Notes: generated from the sequence alone by a model not told the origin. A stretch of 64,000 nt of DNA from Silurus meridionalis (GCF_014805685.1 NC_060906.1:8943346-9007345), one strand, 5' to 3'. Counted from the stretch's first letter, positions 33,671 through 45,797 are shown. Numbers and translations are program-made.

Positions 33671-34074
33671 TTCATTACACACCTCTGTTTTTATCTCTCT
33701 AGAGAGTAATGCATCACTTTCGCTTTTACAGTATGTCAGGGAGCTGGTAGCTTAATGTTTAAGGTGCAACTCTTGAGTACATACTGCCCTGTGTATGAGT
33801 GTGTGATGTGCATCATGGAGGTATTGAGTGCGTTTCATATACTGAATGTTGAGTATGTGGGTATCACATTATACTAATACTGTATTATAGTCATTTTGAT
33901 AAATGGTGATTTGACCTTCTTTTTTTTTATTGTGTTTATTTATTTTGTATTGTGGCCTTCCAGGGCACATCCATCCTTAGCTATCTTTTATAGTGTTAAA
34001 CACAAGCTGGGTTAAGTGTGTGCATGTGTGTGTGTGTGTGTGTGTAGTGTGTGTGTGTCTGCGGGTGAATGCAG

Positions 34075-34174
34075 GACGCCGAAAAGCTCCATCGATGTAA
34101 TCGGAGGGCAAACAGAGACCATCGTTTGTGTGGAAGGGCAAAGACTAAACAGCACAGATGGAAACAGCATGCAG
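34075..34174 (+). CDS. FIP1L1: FIP1L1 coding exon 9
   Basis: Encodes (R)TPKSSIDVIGGQTETIVCVEG, Q-R-L-N-S-T-D-G-N-S-M-Q. It corresponds to A-I-D-V-I-G-Q-T-I-T-I-S-R-V-E-G in the human protein, a conserved block after the Fip1 motif. The upstream Ser-rich K-W-Q-D-R-Y-G-R segment of mammals has no counterpart. The donor is CAG|GTGTGTGTG. Confidence 0.92.
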
Positions 34175-34288
34175 GTGTGTGTGTGAGAGATGATTGAGTA
34201 AAACACCTTTGTGTATAATGAATGAACTGTGTCAAGAGCTTGTTCCAAAAACCTTGAGCTTGTATATATGTGTGTGTGTGTGTTGCAG

Positions 34289-34424
34289 GTGCAATCCTTC
34301 TCCGAACACCCCATGGACGCTGAGCCACCGTCCTCCAAGCTGCCTCCTTTCTTTGCCCCCACCATTCCACCACCACCTTTTCCTCCTCTTCCCAACACAC
34401 CTCTTTTTCTACCACACCCACCAC
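34289..34424 (+). CDS. FIP1L1: FIP1L1 coding exon 10 (Pro-rich)
   Basis: Encodes VQSFSEHPMDAEPPSSKL, PPFFAPTIPPPPFPPLPN, TPLFLPHPP(R). It matches the S-K-P-P-P-F-F-P-P-G-A-P-P region of the family. A TG tract precedes the acceptor (TGTGTTGCAG), and a (CA)25 tract begins 8 nt after the donor, so the exon is bracketed by complementary simple repeats. Confidence 0.93.
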
Positions 34425-34429
34425 GTAAG

Positions 34430-34432
<3 letters not shown>

Positions 34433-34483
<51 letters not shown>
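34433..34483. repeat. (CA)n microsatellite beside exon 10 donor
   Basis: About 25 CA dinucleotides starting 8 nt into intron 10 of FIP1L1. Confidence 0.95.
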
Positions 34484-34486
<3 letters not shown>

Positions 34487-35599
34487 TCGAGATATATGAA
34501 CTGCAATAAAAGGTTTTTTTTGTCAGAGAAATATGAAAATCACCATGCGTTCCTCTGATCAGTAAGACAGTGGGTCCTTATGGAGAGCTATAAAAGTGCT
34601 CCTTCGCTCGTTGACACTCCGACACACGCTTGAGCTTCTTTTTTTTTTTTTTTGCTCGGCAACGACGTCACAGCAGCGTTACACACTTCAGTTGTTTTAT
34701 CTCTCTAGAGTAATGCATCCATTCCGCTCTTACGTCAGTACTCTCAGGCAACCAAAGGCATTGCTGCATACCAAAGTACTGTACTCTGTTTTGCGTGTGC
34801 GTGTGTGTGCGTGTGTCCGTGCATTTAAGTATTTATGTTCGGTCGACCAAGGTCAGATGGAGTCAGGATGATCTGTTTATATATGTAGGTGCTGTTCATT
34901 TTGGTTAATGCTTTGAAGATTTATCACTAATCGATATCGGTCTTGCCTTAGAGGTCAAGTGTCATTGTTAATGTTTCCAGTTTAAATGTTTCCCTACAAT
35001 CCTTGCTTTGTTTCTATCAGTTTGGGCTCAAACATATATCTCAGTCCAAATAAATGTCATCTGCTAAAATCAGGGTCCAATTTGTCAATCGTGGATTAAA
35101 ATCACATGTGAATGTTTGTTTAAGAGAAAAAAACACAAACACACAATACTCCATGCAAGAATTCTACATTAGTTGAAGTCCATTGAGGTCTTCAATCCCC
35201 CCAAGATTTAAGGATTTTTATGAATAACAAAGAACAAAAGAACAGGGAAATTTTGGACCCTGAGGCATGGGCAATTGTTTGAAACCAGCGTGAGCCTCGA
35301 TATTCTCAAACTTAGAATTTAGAAGACAGGAAACAACCATGACGTCCTGTCTTGCAATGTTGCCGAAATCTCCTTCGCGCGGCACTCGCACAGTCACCAT
35401 TCTGATAGAAGGTTTTACAGTGAACGCTCATTGTGCACCACTCCAGTGCTCCATTATGACTCTGGGTCAGGACTCTGGGCATCTCCAAAACTGCAGCTCT
35501 TGTTGGATGTTCCCGGTCTGCAGTGGTCAGTATCTATTAAAAGCGGTCCAAGGAAGGAACAGTGGTGAACCGGAGACAGGGTCATGGCTCATTGATGCA

Positions 35600-35765
35600 C
35601 GTGAGGAGCGAAGGCTGGTCCCGTGTGGTCCGATCCAACAGACGAGATCCTGTCGCACAAACTGCTGAAGAATTTTATGCTGCTAATGTTTGACAGGTCA
35701 CAAATGTTTTAACAGCAAAGGGGGACCAGCACAATATTAGGCATAACGAATATTAACAAATATGT
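35600..35765 (+). repeat. Interspersed repeat family E
   Basis: Shares 'gtgtggtccgatccaacaga' and 'acacaatattaggca' type blocks with 57668-57845. Probably one end of a DNA element widespread in otophysan fish. The class is inferred. Confidence 0.6.
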
Positions 35766-35804
35766 ATGGTCCTGTAAAGGAGACAAAATCATTGGCAGTT
35801 ATTT

Positions 35805-35998
35805 AGACAATAATGGCTAAATATAATGACATAATGTATGCTGAGTTATTTTTAGAGGACAGTAAATCTGTACTGCTATACAAGCTGCACACTGACTACT
35901 CTAAAATATATATTCAATTTCATTTCTACAGTGTTGTCACATACTTAAATAGTTGCTTAAATGTGAGGGGTGCACTCACTTTTTTTGAGATACTTTAT
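35805..35998 (-). repeat. Interspersed repeat family F
   Basis: Its reverse complement reads 'acagtatctca..aaaaagtgagt'-like sequence and the block 'gtagtcagtgtgcagcttgt', as at 47325-47500. A DNA-transposon-like piece without coding capacity. Confidence 0.6.
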
Positions 35999-37597
35999 AG
36001 TGGTGGTTCATTAGAGTTGTGGAGGCTTCTGTGTATTCCAAATCTGTCACCGAGATAAGAGTTAATAAACGATATGTTGCCTATCCTGCTCTATAAATAG
36101 CATTGTTTTTCTGCAGGTGAAGCAGGAAATCGCGTCGGCCTTAGCTGTTCTGCGTGAACGTGAGAGCGTGTATGTGTGCGGTGGGTGTTCACGTATGTCA
36201 GTGCAAATGCCAGCTTATAAATCATCCGGCCACGTGAGCATAACTGCATGCAGGTTTGAGCTGGAGCTTCTACGCATCCTTTATATAGAGTCTTCTACAG
36301 ATGAGGACTTCTTGAACTTCGTGCCCAGCCAAATCCTGCAGCCCCTTGTTCCGACCTGCACAGCCAGTCTCACTCTTTTCAGAACGTGCCCCCTTTATCC
36401 TCGTAATCCTCCCCAAATATCAAGCATCCGTGCCAGACTGTGCCTTTTGAAGTGCAGCCTTTTAAGCTCGACTGGAGGCCGTCCTTAAATCAAGCTCCTC
36501 TACGCAACCCCGGAGTGTTGACTCGCGCGCACACACATGTGCCGGGCCTGTCCCGCGTTTCCTATTGTGATGTGCGGTGTCGAGCTAAAAATAGCAGCGC
36601 ATGGCAGGAGAAAGTGCCACGCCAGCGGAACTGTGTAAAAATGTGCTGAATGACCCAGCTACACAGAATGAGCTTTAGAGAGAGAGAGAGAAAGGGTGAG
36701 ATTGGGTTTAGTGGAAATATCTGCAGCTAGGAAAAAAAGTGTGGAAATGATATGGCTGTGATACTAAACTTTTATTTATTTATTTATTTATTTACAATGC
36801 TCAAAAGTTAGAATGGGACATGTTTAGGCCAAGCAGCAAAAACATGATCAACATCAATCAAAGGAGTAGAACCTGGTTCAAGGTTTTCACTGAAAAGTTT
36901 CTTAGGTTTTTTTTCTCCCCCTCCATCAGCGTCTTAACAAGGATGGAACGATCCTGCTTCATCCTGCTGGTTTTTATTTGAAATCTCGCCAGTGCCGTCT
37001 TCAGAAATCCATGATTAAATCAGAGCCATTGCATCTGTAGCACTGTGCTGACATGTCTGCTTCCTTTTTCTGAGAAGGATCACGGTCCCGACCTACAACA
37101 AACCCTTATAATTGGATCTCATTGTAACGTGTAGACAACAGTGTGTGCAGTCAGCCTAATGCGGTTCTGTCATTTTTCATTTGAATTGTAAATGTGAATG
37201 TTTCAGTCGGCTTCTACCTTTTTTCCTTGCTTTCGCTTTGACCTTAATTTTAAAGAGTGATTTTGGGACTAGGAAAGATTTTTTAAAGCAGTCAGGGTAT
37301 CACTCCAGTACCACACTTATGTACTCCTTTACCATCATCCTATGCCCTGGGTTACTATGTGATGTAAGCCTAGTGTACGATGCCATGGTCATGAACAGAT
37401 GGCAGAACAGGACAGCTAAACGTATATGATTGCGATCGAACCAAAGCAGGCTGTGTTCTGTGTAGCGTGTTTCTAACCTGACGGAAAAGATATGAAAGAT
37501 ATAGATTCGTGGTGTAGTGGGTGTGAGAGAGAGAGCACATAGAACCTGTGCTTTCCTTTCCCTTCTTTCCAACACCTTATATACTGCTTTCATTGCG

Positions 37598-37735
37598 GTA
37601 GCTGTTTAAGTAGGTGAACTTTCTGATCGGAAGGTTATCGGTTCAAATCCCTGCTTTACCAAGCAGTCACTGTTGGGGCCCTTGAGCAAGGCCCTTAAGC
37701 CTCAACTGCTCAGCTTTATAAATGAAAATTGCAAG
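37598..37735 (+). mobile_element. tRNA-derived SINE fragment
   Basis: Has 'ctgatcggaaggttatcggt', a B-box-like 'ggttcaaatccc' and 'cccttgagcaaggcccttaa' in the same order as the SINE at 4081-4330; lacks the 3' tail. Confidence 0.7.
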
Positions 37736-39040
37736 AGCCAAATGGCGTACATGGAAATGTTTACAATTCTCAGTTTTCACATTACCATACACTTCCTGTC
37801 CCGAATTGATCAGGGTGCTTCGGTGATTTGAGAAGGCGAGCTTTGATTCAGTATATAGGAGTATATAATTCCAGTAGGCCAAAGGTTTACTCCCAACACA
37901 ATGACTGTTTCTTAAAACAGTCTGGAAGATTGCAGCAATTGATGTCATGACTTGGAGCTTCAGATTGTCCACTTATTGTAATTAGGAGGTAATAGGAGCA
38001 CCTGTGGTTGTGAAATGACCTACCTTTTAAAGACCGTACTTCTCTGCCTTTGATACCATGGGAAAATCCAGGCAAGACCCAAACAGAAAAAAAAGTTCCC
38101 TTATTAGGGACAGTTTTCATACAACTGAGATTCGAATGCTAATATAACAACCTTGGGACCACATAGACACTACATCCTTCAAGCGGGATGAATGAACTTC
38201 GTGAAAGCTTCAATTAGAGACAACAAAGGAACAAGTATCAAAGTATGTCCCCACTCTAGCTACAAACCTTTGTTTTAATTCAAATTGGTCAATGGAAAAA
38301 CCAAATGTAATGATCAGCACTGTGTATGGTGGGGAAAAGGGCTGAGGAAGTGGATTAAGATGGGAAAGAGTCTTTGAAAGTCTAAAGGGCCTTTTTTAGG
38401 TCTGAAATTTTCCGATATTTTCCGATGTCCATGTAACGCTGCCTCTAATGCTTATTGAAATGCACAATACAATGTTTTTGTTTGTTAGTTTCCATGGTTG
38501 TTGTAGTTATTTCTTTCACTATTCCAAATATATTTTGCTGTATTACGACTACAAATGAAACCAACATGCAACAGCCAATCAGCTGTTTATCACGTGAATC
38601 TCTATAGGATTGGACCACAGACGTTAAGCCTATTCTTTATTTTATTTTTCAGCTATGGTAAAGTGCAAGTTTAGTGATACTTGGCTTGAAAAAAAAATTA
38701 ATCTAGGGCTTGGTTAAGGGAAGAGTTTCTAACAAAGTATTTGTGTGTGTTTTTCATGTTGTGATGCAAGTCTTAAATTAAATTTTTAATCATCTGGAAA
38801 AAGTCTTAAATTTGACTTTGTGAAACCTGCAGAAACCCTGTTTGAGCAAGCCCTTTAACCCTCAAAAAAAGTGTAAACCACTGGATAAAAAAAGTGTCTT
38901 TCAAATGCTTTAAATGGAAAAGCAAGGCTGTGATTCTTAAGCGCACCAATCCAGCTGTGAAGCATGTGGGTTTAAGCATCGGTAATGCAGGGGCCCATAA
39001 TGCAGGTGCCCTTATCCATACAATTATCTCATTTATACAA

Positions 39041-39147
39041 CTGAGCAGGTGAGGGTTAAGGGCCTTGCTCGAGGGCCCAGCAGTGGTCCTGGGATTTGAA
39101 CTCACGACTTTCTGATCAGAAGTCCAGCATCTTAACCAATGAGCTAT
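39041..39147 (-). mobile_element. tRNA-derived SINE fragment
   Basis: On the minus strand it reads 'agctcattggttaagatgct', a B-box-like 'gagttcaaatccc' and 'cttgcccttaacc'-type blocks of the same SINE family. Confidence 0.65.
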
Positions 39148-40107
39148 GTTTAAACACCATACTGTGTTTTTCCCAGTTGGTGTTTTCCTTTTGGCCTCAA
39201 TGGTGCAAGATAATACACACAGTGCTTTTCGTAACATCGCTAGATTTCTACGAGCGATTGTTAATTCAAAAAGTTATTTCTATGCAGTTTTATGTTGTTC
39301 TCGCCGTATTTTGATGTACAGCTACTATTTATAACCCCTGACCAGTGCATGAGGTGAACCTGAAATCTTGAACAAGATGAGTTAGTTTTTTAGACTACGT
39401 TTGCAAGTACTCGGGTTTACACACGGGCCAACAACTGATTAGATTTTAATGGGGGAAAAAAGGATAAAAACGCTGAGCGAGTTGAATGGGAAATGGGGAA
39501 AAAGAAAGACAGACACGCAACCACAATCAACATCCTCCGTTAGCTTTTATATATGCTGCCAAATATGTCACCGCACACAACCCATCAAACACTCTAGTTA
39601 CACACACGTACATCAGCCCTCACACACCGGTACGCACAATTACGCGAAGACGGAGACGTCGCTGTGTTCTTTTGTCAGTTTTGTCGGAAATCTGCTCAGG
39701 TTAAAGAAAAAAGTATCTTCGGTGTGCAGAATTTGAAGACGATTCGGCAGGCGTTTTTATTCAACAGTTGATGGTTCATTCAGTGTGTTCAAAGGGACAG
39801 ATTGTTTCGCACAATGAAACGATAAAGGTTTGTGTGTGTGTGTGTGTGTGTGTGTTAGAAGCTTAGGTATTTGTTTTTTCCCTGGTTGAAGGAAAACAAT
39901 GTGGCCCTCAGCAATGTGATTGTCTCTTTCTCTCTCTTCATCAAACCTCTTTTTTCTTTTTTTTTTTTTTTTCTTTTTTCTTCTATGTCCTTCCTCCTCT
40001 ATGTTTCAGGGTTGTGTTTTTGAAAACGTTTCTCCTTTCTGAGCTTGATTCTCATCGGGGGTTTTGAGGAAAAACAAGGACGCATGCTGCCCAGATGTGT
40101 GTTTGTG

Positions 40108-40110
<3 letters not shown>

Positions 40111-40152
<42 letters not shown>
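40111..40152. repeat. (TG)n microsatellite
   Basis: About 20 TG dinucleotides in FIP1L1 intron 10. Confidence 0.9.
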
Positions 40153-40154
<2 letters not shown>

Positions 40155-40548
40155 TGAGAGCTGACTTTGAAAGGGCCCATTTGGTGTTCAGGACCATGCC
40201 GGGTGAGTAAAGGTTACAAGCAGGGTGATCTGCAGAACACACTGGAATTGGACGCTCGCTTAAATGTTAAAACCAAGATGAGGTCACGGGCGGTTGGAGA
40301 CACACACACGGACACACACACATATACAGTATGAAAACCCACTGTCCTAACACACCATCTTCTCCTTGTCATGTTTTAACTGTCCCTCTAAAGCAAGTAT
40401 AGATTCAGTGATCAACTTAAAGGTATTGTGTGATGATCTGAGAAGTGATGGTCAGTATATGTAGATGGAGTTATTGCGAGGTTTTGGAACTGGGTGTGTG
40501 TGACTCGCCAGGAGCGTTTTATTTGATGTTGTTGTTATTATATGCTGT

Positions 40549-40585
<37 letters not shown>
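40549..40585. repeat. (TG)n tract upstream of exon 11
   Basis: About 18 TG dinucleotides ending 8 nt before the exon 11 acceptor (TTTACTCAG). Confidence 0.9.
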
Positions 40586-40587
<2 letters not shown>

Positions 40588-40593
40588 ACTCAG

Positions 40594-40641
40594 GTTTTCC
40601 ACTTCCTCCTGAAGTTCCTCCTCTCCCTTTACATCAGGCAG
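40594..40641 (+). CDS. FIP1L1: FIP1L1 coding exon 11 (Pro-rich)
   Basis: A 48-nt exon encoding (R)FPLPPEVPPLPLHQA(G), matching the G-F-P-P-P-P-G-A-P-P-P-S-L-I-P-T block of the family. Acceptor ACTCAG, donor GCAG|GTAAGC. Both boundaries are phase 1, which does not match the phase-2 entry of the next recognised exon. Confidence 0.9.
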
Positions 40642-41309
40642 GTAAGCATGCAGCTTTTAAATTTTTGTATTTAATAAAAAAAAAACTTTATATATATAAA
40701 ATGTGCTACGATTGTGCGTCTTTAGTGTGTAGCCATCCTCTGTCATCAGAAATGTATCCAGTGAATTTGCCTGCATGTTGATTGATCTGAAGCAGGTCCC
40801 ATATATGCAGTAAAACTCAAATAAAAAAGCAAAAAACGCTGCTTCGTGGGCGGCCATGTTGATTTTTGGCATCAGCTCGGAGTTGGGGAGAGCATCTCGA
40901 GCTTGGAAGGAATTTCCGAGTTGTGAGAACATCATGTTTTTTGTTTAGTTTTTTCGGTTCGAGGTCAGGAATTACGCGGCGTGGGTTCGTGTGTGTGCGT
41001 GTGTTGGAACAAGTGCACGATTTGTAGGAATGCGAGCAGCCAGCAGAGACATTGCGCCTGTTTGTAGATCTAGACAGGGAAAAGGTGAGATGCTGAAACA
41101 AAAAAGAGAGAAATAAGAGGATTAAAACGGAATAAAAAAGACGATGCGCTGACAGTGACAGCAGGTGATGGTTGTGTGTAATTGACCCTGGCAGGAGTGA
41201 TTGATGGGTTATCCAGCAGTAATCACTGACCTTGTGGAGTATCAGAATTTAAGCATCTTTTTCATGGATCTCAGTGTTTTGTTTTTTAATGCAGTGCTCA
41301 GTATGTAGA

Positions 41310-41612
41310 CTATTTCACTTTACACATGTGGTCCTCATTTGCCATTGTAATAACCTTCACTCTTCTGAGAAGGTGTTCCACTAGATTTTGGAGTTGGTTT
41401 GTTGAGATTTGTGCTGATACCAGGTACTGATGTAGGTGTGGTGAGGAGGCCTGGGGTGTTTCATAGGATTTATAGCTCTATAGCAGACCACTCCTAGTCC
41501 AAATGAATCTTATAATCGTGAGCCTCCAGCCTTTGTGGTAGCAGTTTGGGAAAGGAGCACATGTGGCTGGAAAAGGCGTGTGTCCCAATACTTTTGGCAA
41601 TATAGTGTATTT
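41310..41612 (+). repeat. Interspersed repeat family D
   Basis: A nearly full copy from 'cacatgtggtcctcatttgc' through 'aggcctggggtgtttcatag' to the end block 'acttttggcaatatagtgta'. It resembles a non-autonomous DNA transposon. Confidence 0.7.
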
Positions 41613-41702
41613 CAAGATACTAAGTTAAAGCTTGAAATTAGAGAAGTCAGAAATATATTTTTTTGGTTTTTAAAGGTAACAGTCACAGAGGTGTATACGA
41701 AG

Positions 41703-41704
<2 letters not shown>

Positions 41705-41781
<77 letters not shown>
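41705..41781. repeat. (TG)n microsatellite (longest in window)
   Basis: About 38 uninterrupted TG dinucleotides. Confidence 0.95.
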
Positions 41782-41784
<3 letters not shown>

Positions 41785-43038
41785 TCACTGTGTATGCACA
41801 CATGTCTTGTATCCCAGATCGAACAAACATTATGGCTTATCTTCCATTCGGTTGAAATTCAGGTATTAATCTTTGTTTTTGACCGCATTGCAGTGAACCG
41901 GGCCAAATATGGCAGAGCAGCTATGTTTGTGACCTGAGTGTCCTGTTTATCAGTTTCCAGAGTCTTGCCTGGTCTGTCGCCCACACACACACACACACAC
42001 GCACACACACATACACATACAAGAGTCATGTCCTTGATAGTTAAGGATCTTATTTGGACTTGTTTGTGCACTGATGCGAATCATATGATACTTTTATAGC
42101 CTAGACTTTTACTGAGAATCCCTCATTTTCCACGAATTGCACTTGAATACTTGCTAATGATAATGTTACACATCATTGTCCTCATAAGTACTTGTTGTTT
42201 TCACATTTATGAGTTTTTACGAGACCCGAAACTCTTGCATTTTTAATTGTATTCTTGTTCAGAGCTTCGTCTTGCAATAGCGAGAGCTGAAAGCTTGTTT
42301 GATGGTGCACCAAGAAAAACATTCTACTTTTGAGTCAGTTCAGGCCACATCTGCATTGATTCTCGGGTTTTCTTATTGTTCAGAACTCATCCTATCCGCT
42401 TTCGAACTTCTTTTCTCCATTTCCAGCTTTACGAATATTTTTTTTCTCTCTGTGCCTTTCGTTTTTCATTTAAAGAATGGTCCTGCTCACATCCCGTGCA
42501 CCCTGCCAAGTCCAAACATCCTCTGTGGAGTTTCCGTTCGACTGAACACTGCCAACCAGAGACTGTATAATTTATGAATCACTTCCTGTCCTAGCATGGC
42601 TTCAAAAAAAAAAAAAAAAAGAAAATCTGGTGTCTTGCCTTTTCTCACTTTCTCTTAAAAAGACACACATGTTCGTACAAGAGCTGGTAGACATGCGCGG
42701 CAGGCTGAGAGGATTTTGCTGTAAAACGTAGTGAGGCCTGAGGAACCCCTGAAGTGAAGGACGAGGCAGTTTCGTTTGTTTAGTGGGTTGTGGCCCGTCG
42801 GGATCCTAGGGTGCTCATAAAGAGAGCTGGTGCAGAACTTTCCTGTAAGCAACCAGAATCTCAATCCAGCGCATATATTTGAATAAAAAAACCTTTTATC
42901 TGCCTAGGAAGTGAGGAGGATTGTATTGCTTTTGGAATATGGACTGAGAAATCAAGTGTCATGGACTTGATTTGTTTTGAGACAAAAATGAGTTTGTTTG
43001 AGACTTGAGGAACGCTCTGGTGTCATAGTACAAGGCAG

Positions 43039-43826
43039 CAGTGGTGAACAGTAAGGAAGTAAATGTAATTCGTTAGAATCAGAATCAGAAACAGCTTTAT
43101 TGCCAAGTATGTTTGCACTTACAAGGAATTCGTTTTGGTGATAGAAGCTTCCAGTTGCCCATATTTTAAGTAAAACAGAAAAAAAAGCAAATGAATAAAG
43201 AATAAGAAATATAAAAGATATTGCACAGTATAAAACTTATTGCGCAATTTTAATAAAGAAAATGGAGTATTATTGCACATAAAAGTACAGATTTTGATTT
43301 GTAAATGTACTGTAGTATTGCACGCATGTTGTATTTTATTGTACAATGGGGAGAGCATTTAAGTGTTTATTGGACACTTCTACTTTAGCTTTTTCACGTA
43401 TCTGTACTTCACCGAAGTATTTCCATTTGGGGAGACAGCAACAGCAAACAGAACATTTAGAGAGGAATAAATGATGAATGAAACTCCCTCGAACTCGCCA
43501 CAACACCTGTCACATTATTTGTGCGTTTTCTTTTTTTTAAAGAAGGTATCGGGCTCATGAATATTCATTAGATATCAATCAGTGTTTGACTTGGTACTTG
43601 TTTGGTGTGCTGAAGGTAACAGTGTCTTTTCTCATAAACTGAGTTGATTAAGAGTCTTGTGGCAAAAATGATAATAGAAACATTATGGACATAATCAATC
43701 ATAGTACTTTGGATATTGAGAACATTTGAAGGCAAATACATTTGTACTTTTCACAATGTGAAACAATTCCACACGTTTACTGGAGTCATATTTTACTACA
43801 CGGTTTGTGTACTTCATCCGTCACTG
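43039..43826 (+). mobile_element. hAT-like element, family C, with nested insertion
   Basis: Left end 'cagtggtgaacag', right end with reverse complement 'cagtgacggatgaagtac'. Flanks caaggcag and cacggcac match at 6 of 8 positions. Collinear with 7143-7932. A foreign segment at about 43075-43370, starting 'gaatcagaatcagaaacagc', interrupts it after 'gtaaatgtaattcgtta', exactly where the other copy is continuous. Confidence 0.7.
43075..43370 (+). mobile_element. Nested retroposon-like insertion
   Basis: Begins 'gaatcagaatcagaaacagc tttattgccaagtatg' in pieces, a block frequent in fish genomes as the end of a LINE or SINE. The rest is AT-rich. Its absence from the paralogous element at 7143-7932 shows it inserted later. 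Confidence 0.55.
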
Positions 43827-44329
43827 CACGGCACTTAACCAATATGTTTATTGGACGTTTCTACAATGATAGCGAGTAAATTCACAATACATAATACATG
43901 GATGAGTTTTGAGTTTTCTCAGAAAAGTGTAGCATTCCCGAACTGTTCTGGCACCACACCGACTAGTGTGTTAATTTTGTAGTAGAACTCGAGCGTCCTG
44001 CACAGAGCCCTGACCACAACCCAAAGGACCACCTTAGAGATAAACCTGGAACATCCGCGGAACCCCAGACTTTCTCACCAACCATCAATACCTGATTTCA
44101 TTAATTTGAAAAAAGTCCTTTAAGCCACACCCTACAAAATCAAGTGGAGAACCTTCCTATAAGAATGGCGCTTGTTGTAACAGCCAAGTAGGCACCAAAA
44201 ATACCAAAAATGATCTTAAATGTTTGATCATTTTCGAGCTGTTTAGAAAGGACACACACTCCGGCGCTCATGTTAGTTCTCACTCTCCAGTGTTTTGTAT
44301 TGTTTTAAAGACTATAATCACACTCTTGA

Positions 44330-44540
44330 TGTCACCCAAATGAGGATGGGTTCCTCTTTTAAGTCTGGTTCCTCTCAAGGTTTCTTCCTCATAACATCTA
44401 AAGGAGTTTTTCCTTGCCTCAGTCACCTTTGCTGCTCATCAGGGATAAATCATCGTTCATTTTCATTCTTAAGTTCTGTAAAGCTGCATTGAGACAATGT
44501 CCTTTGTGCAGAACGCTATAGAAATAAACTTGAATTTAAA
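44330..44540 (+). repeat. Teleost interspersed repeat, family A
   Basis: Clear copy with 'ggttcctctcaaggtttctt', 'aaggagtttttccttgcctc', 'taaagctgcattgagacaat' and the end block 'cgctatagaaataaacttga'. Confidence 0.7.
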
Positions 44541-45275
44541 AAAGAAATATTAATAAATGAAGTGCACTAGGCTAACTTTCTCCATGCGGGTTTCCTCCGT
44601 GGGTGTCCGGTATGTTAATGAGTGGACACTAAATGATAAGTGCATGCGAAAGTCCAGGTTGTGACGTCATCTCGAGTGTGGGATTTAACAACTGACAGAG
44701 GGGATGCTAGGCGGCAGAGCTACTCCTCTGTTCTGCGCTCAAAAAGATATAAAGTTCAAGGTTATGGGATTTCTCGCTCAGGAGCATAACGGCGGGTTTG
44801 CACAGCGATTAGGCACGCTAACGACGCCGGCTTTAATTAAGAGTGGCCCCTAGGGTGAGAAGAGATGGCGGTTAACATCGATCATCTACGCAGACATATC
44901 TCTCCTCCCGTTTCCCTTCTCTTTCTTCGCTCCCGGTGCTTAACTGCGGCGAGGCAGAGACAGATTACGAAATCGGCCCCGGCTTTGAAACACGTACAGA
45001 GATGAAGGCATGGGGAAGGAGGGAGGGAGGAAGGGGAACAGTGAAGGAACAGCGCAGCAGCATCCCTTCCAGCTCTATTTATAGCAGATGAGCATTTGGC
45101 GTCCGGAACAACACCTGTCCACGACGAGACCGCTCACGAATAAAAGTGCACACACGAGAGCTACTAACCGCATTCACCTTTCACCTCTAGGGGAAGCCAA
45201 CTTTCAGTCTGGAAGGAAGGCAGGTCTCCTAATTTTGTGCTCGGGCAGCAGCATGTCTTCATTATAATGTTATCT

Positions 45276-45278
<3 letters not shown>

Positions 45279-45341
<63 letters not shown>
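45279..45341. repeat. (CA)n microsatellite
   Basis: About 31 CA dinucleotides in FIP1L1 intron 11. Confidence 0.95.
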
Positions 45342-45344
<3 letters not shown>

Positions 45345-45738
45345 CACTGCCAGCTTCTTGAGTGCGCACTGCAGCTTGACAGTATGCCAGACACATCAAA
45401 AGGTTGTGAAATTGAGAGCCCAAACCATAGCAAAGCTTTTGATCACAGAGAAAACGGATATTATTATTATTTTTTTTTAAAGCCCTTCCATTTGCGGTAC
45501 GTCTGTTTTCTTTCTTTATCTTTTGGAAGGGGCTCCGATTGTTACGCTGAATAAAGGTTGCGAATTTCTTGTTTATTCTAGGCTAATTTTGAATTGCGTA
45601 ATCAGAGTTTTCCATGAAATTCTGTTAGTTAAAAGACTTAAAAGTTACTTAAATTTGTCAGGACTTTGCGATCCAGAATGTGCTTATGTTGCATATTTGT
45701 GCATCTTTCATTTATTTTGTCATTTTTCTTGTTTGCAG

Positions 45739-45797
45739 TGGCCATCCAGGAGGAAGCTACGACAGCCGTTGTGCCCCGTACTTCCCCTTTGCTGCAG
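45739..45797 (+). CDS. FIP1L1: FIP1L1 coding exon 12
   Basis: After TTGTTTGCAG the frame GGC CAT CCA gives GHPGGSYDSRCAPYFPFAA(G), an unmistakable match to G-H-S-S-G-Y-D-S-R-S-A-R-A-F-P-Y-G of vertebrate FIP1L1. This frame needs a phase-2 entry and gives phase 1 at the GCAG|GTAGGT donor, which agrees with exon 13. The alternative frame that would join exon 11 directly leads to a stop in exon 13. Confidence 0.9.

Larger units (their letters stand above)
34425..40593 (+). other. FIP1L1: FIP1L1 intron 10
   Basis: A 6.2-kb intron. Holds repeat copies at 35600-35765 and 35805-35998, a SINE fragment at 37598-37735, another at 39041-39147, a (TTTA)n run near 36773-36798 and TG tracts at 39832-39854 and 40111-40152. 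The segment 36100-36650 is GC-richer and apparently unique. It has a good acceptor-like CTGCAG at 36112-36117, but reading from exon 10 through it meets a stop, so it is not called an exon. Confidence 0.7.
40642..45738 (+). other. FIP1L1: FIP1L1 intron 11
   Basis: About 5.1 kb. Contains a family D repeat (41310-41612), a very long TG tract (41705-41781), a hAT-like family C element (43039-43826) with nested insertion, a family A repeat (44330-44540) and a CA tract (45279-45341). An unrecognised small exon of length 3n+1 may be hidden here, because exon 11 and exon 12 are out of phase by one base. Confidence 0.6.

Noticed and set aside
34012..34506. Minus-strand frames of about 160 codons
   Set aside because: Shadows of FIP1L1 exons 9-10 plus TG/CA tract translation.
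36112..36488. Possible extra FIP1L1 exon after CTGCAG at 36112-36117
   Set aside because: Continuing from exon 10 in phase 1 gives a stop after about 13 codons, and the open frame has no family similarity.
42470..42580. Candidate for the missing small FIP1L1 exon (A-H-I-P-C-T-L-P-S-P reading)
   Set aside because: No proper donor follows and no similarity to the Pro-rich region beyond composition.
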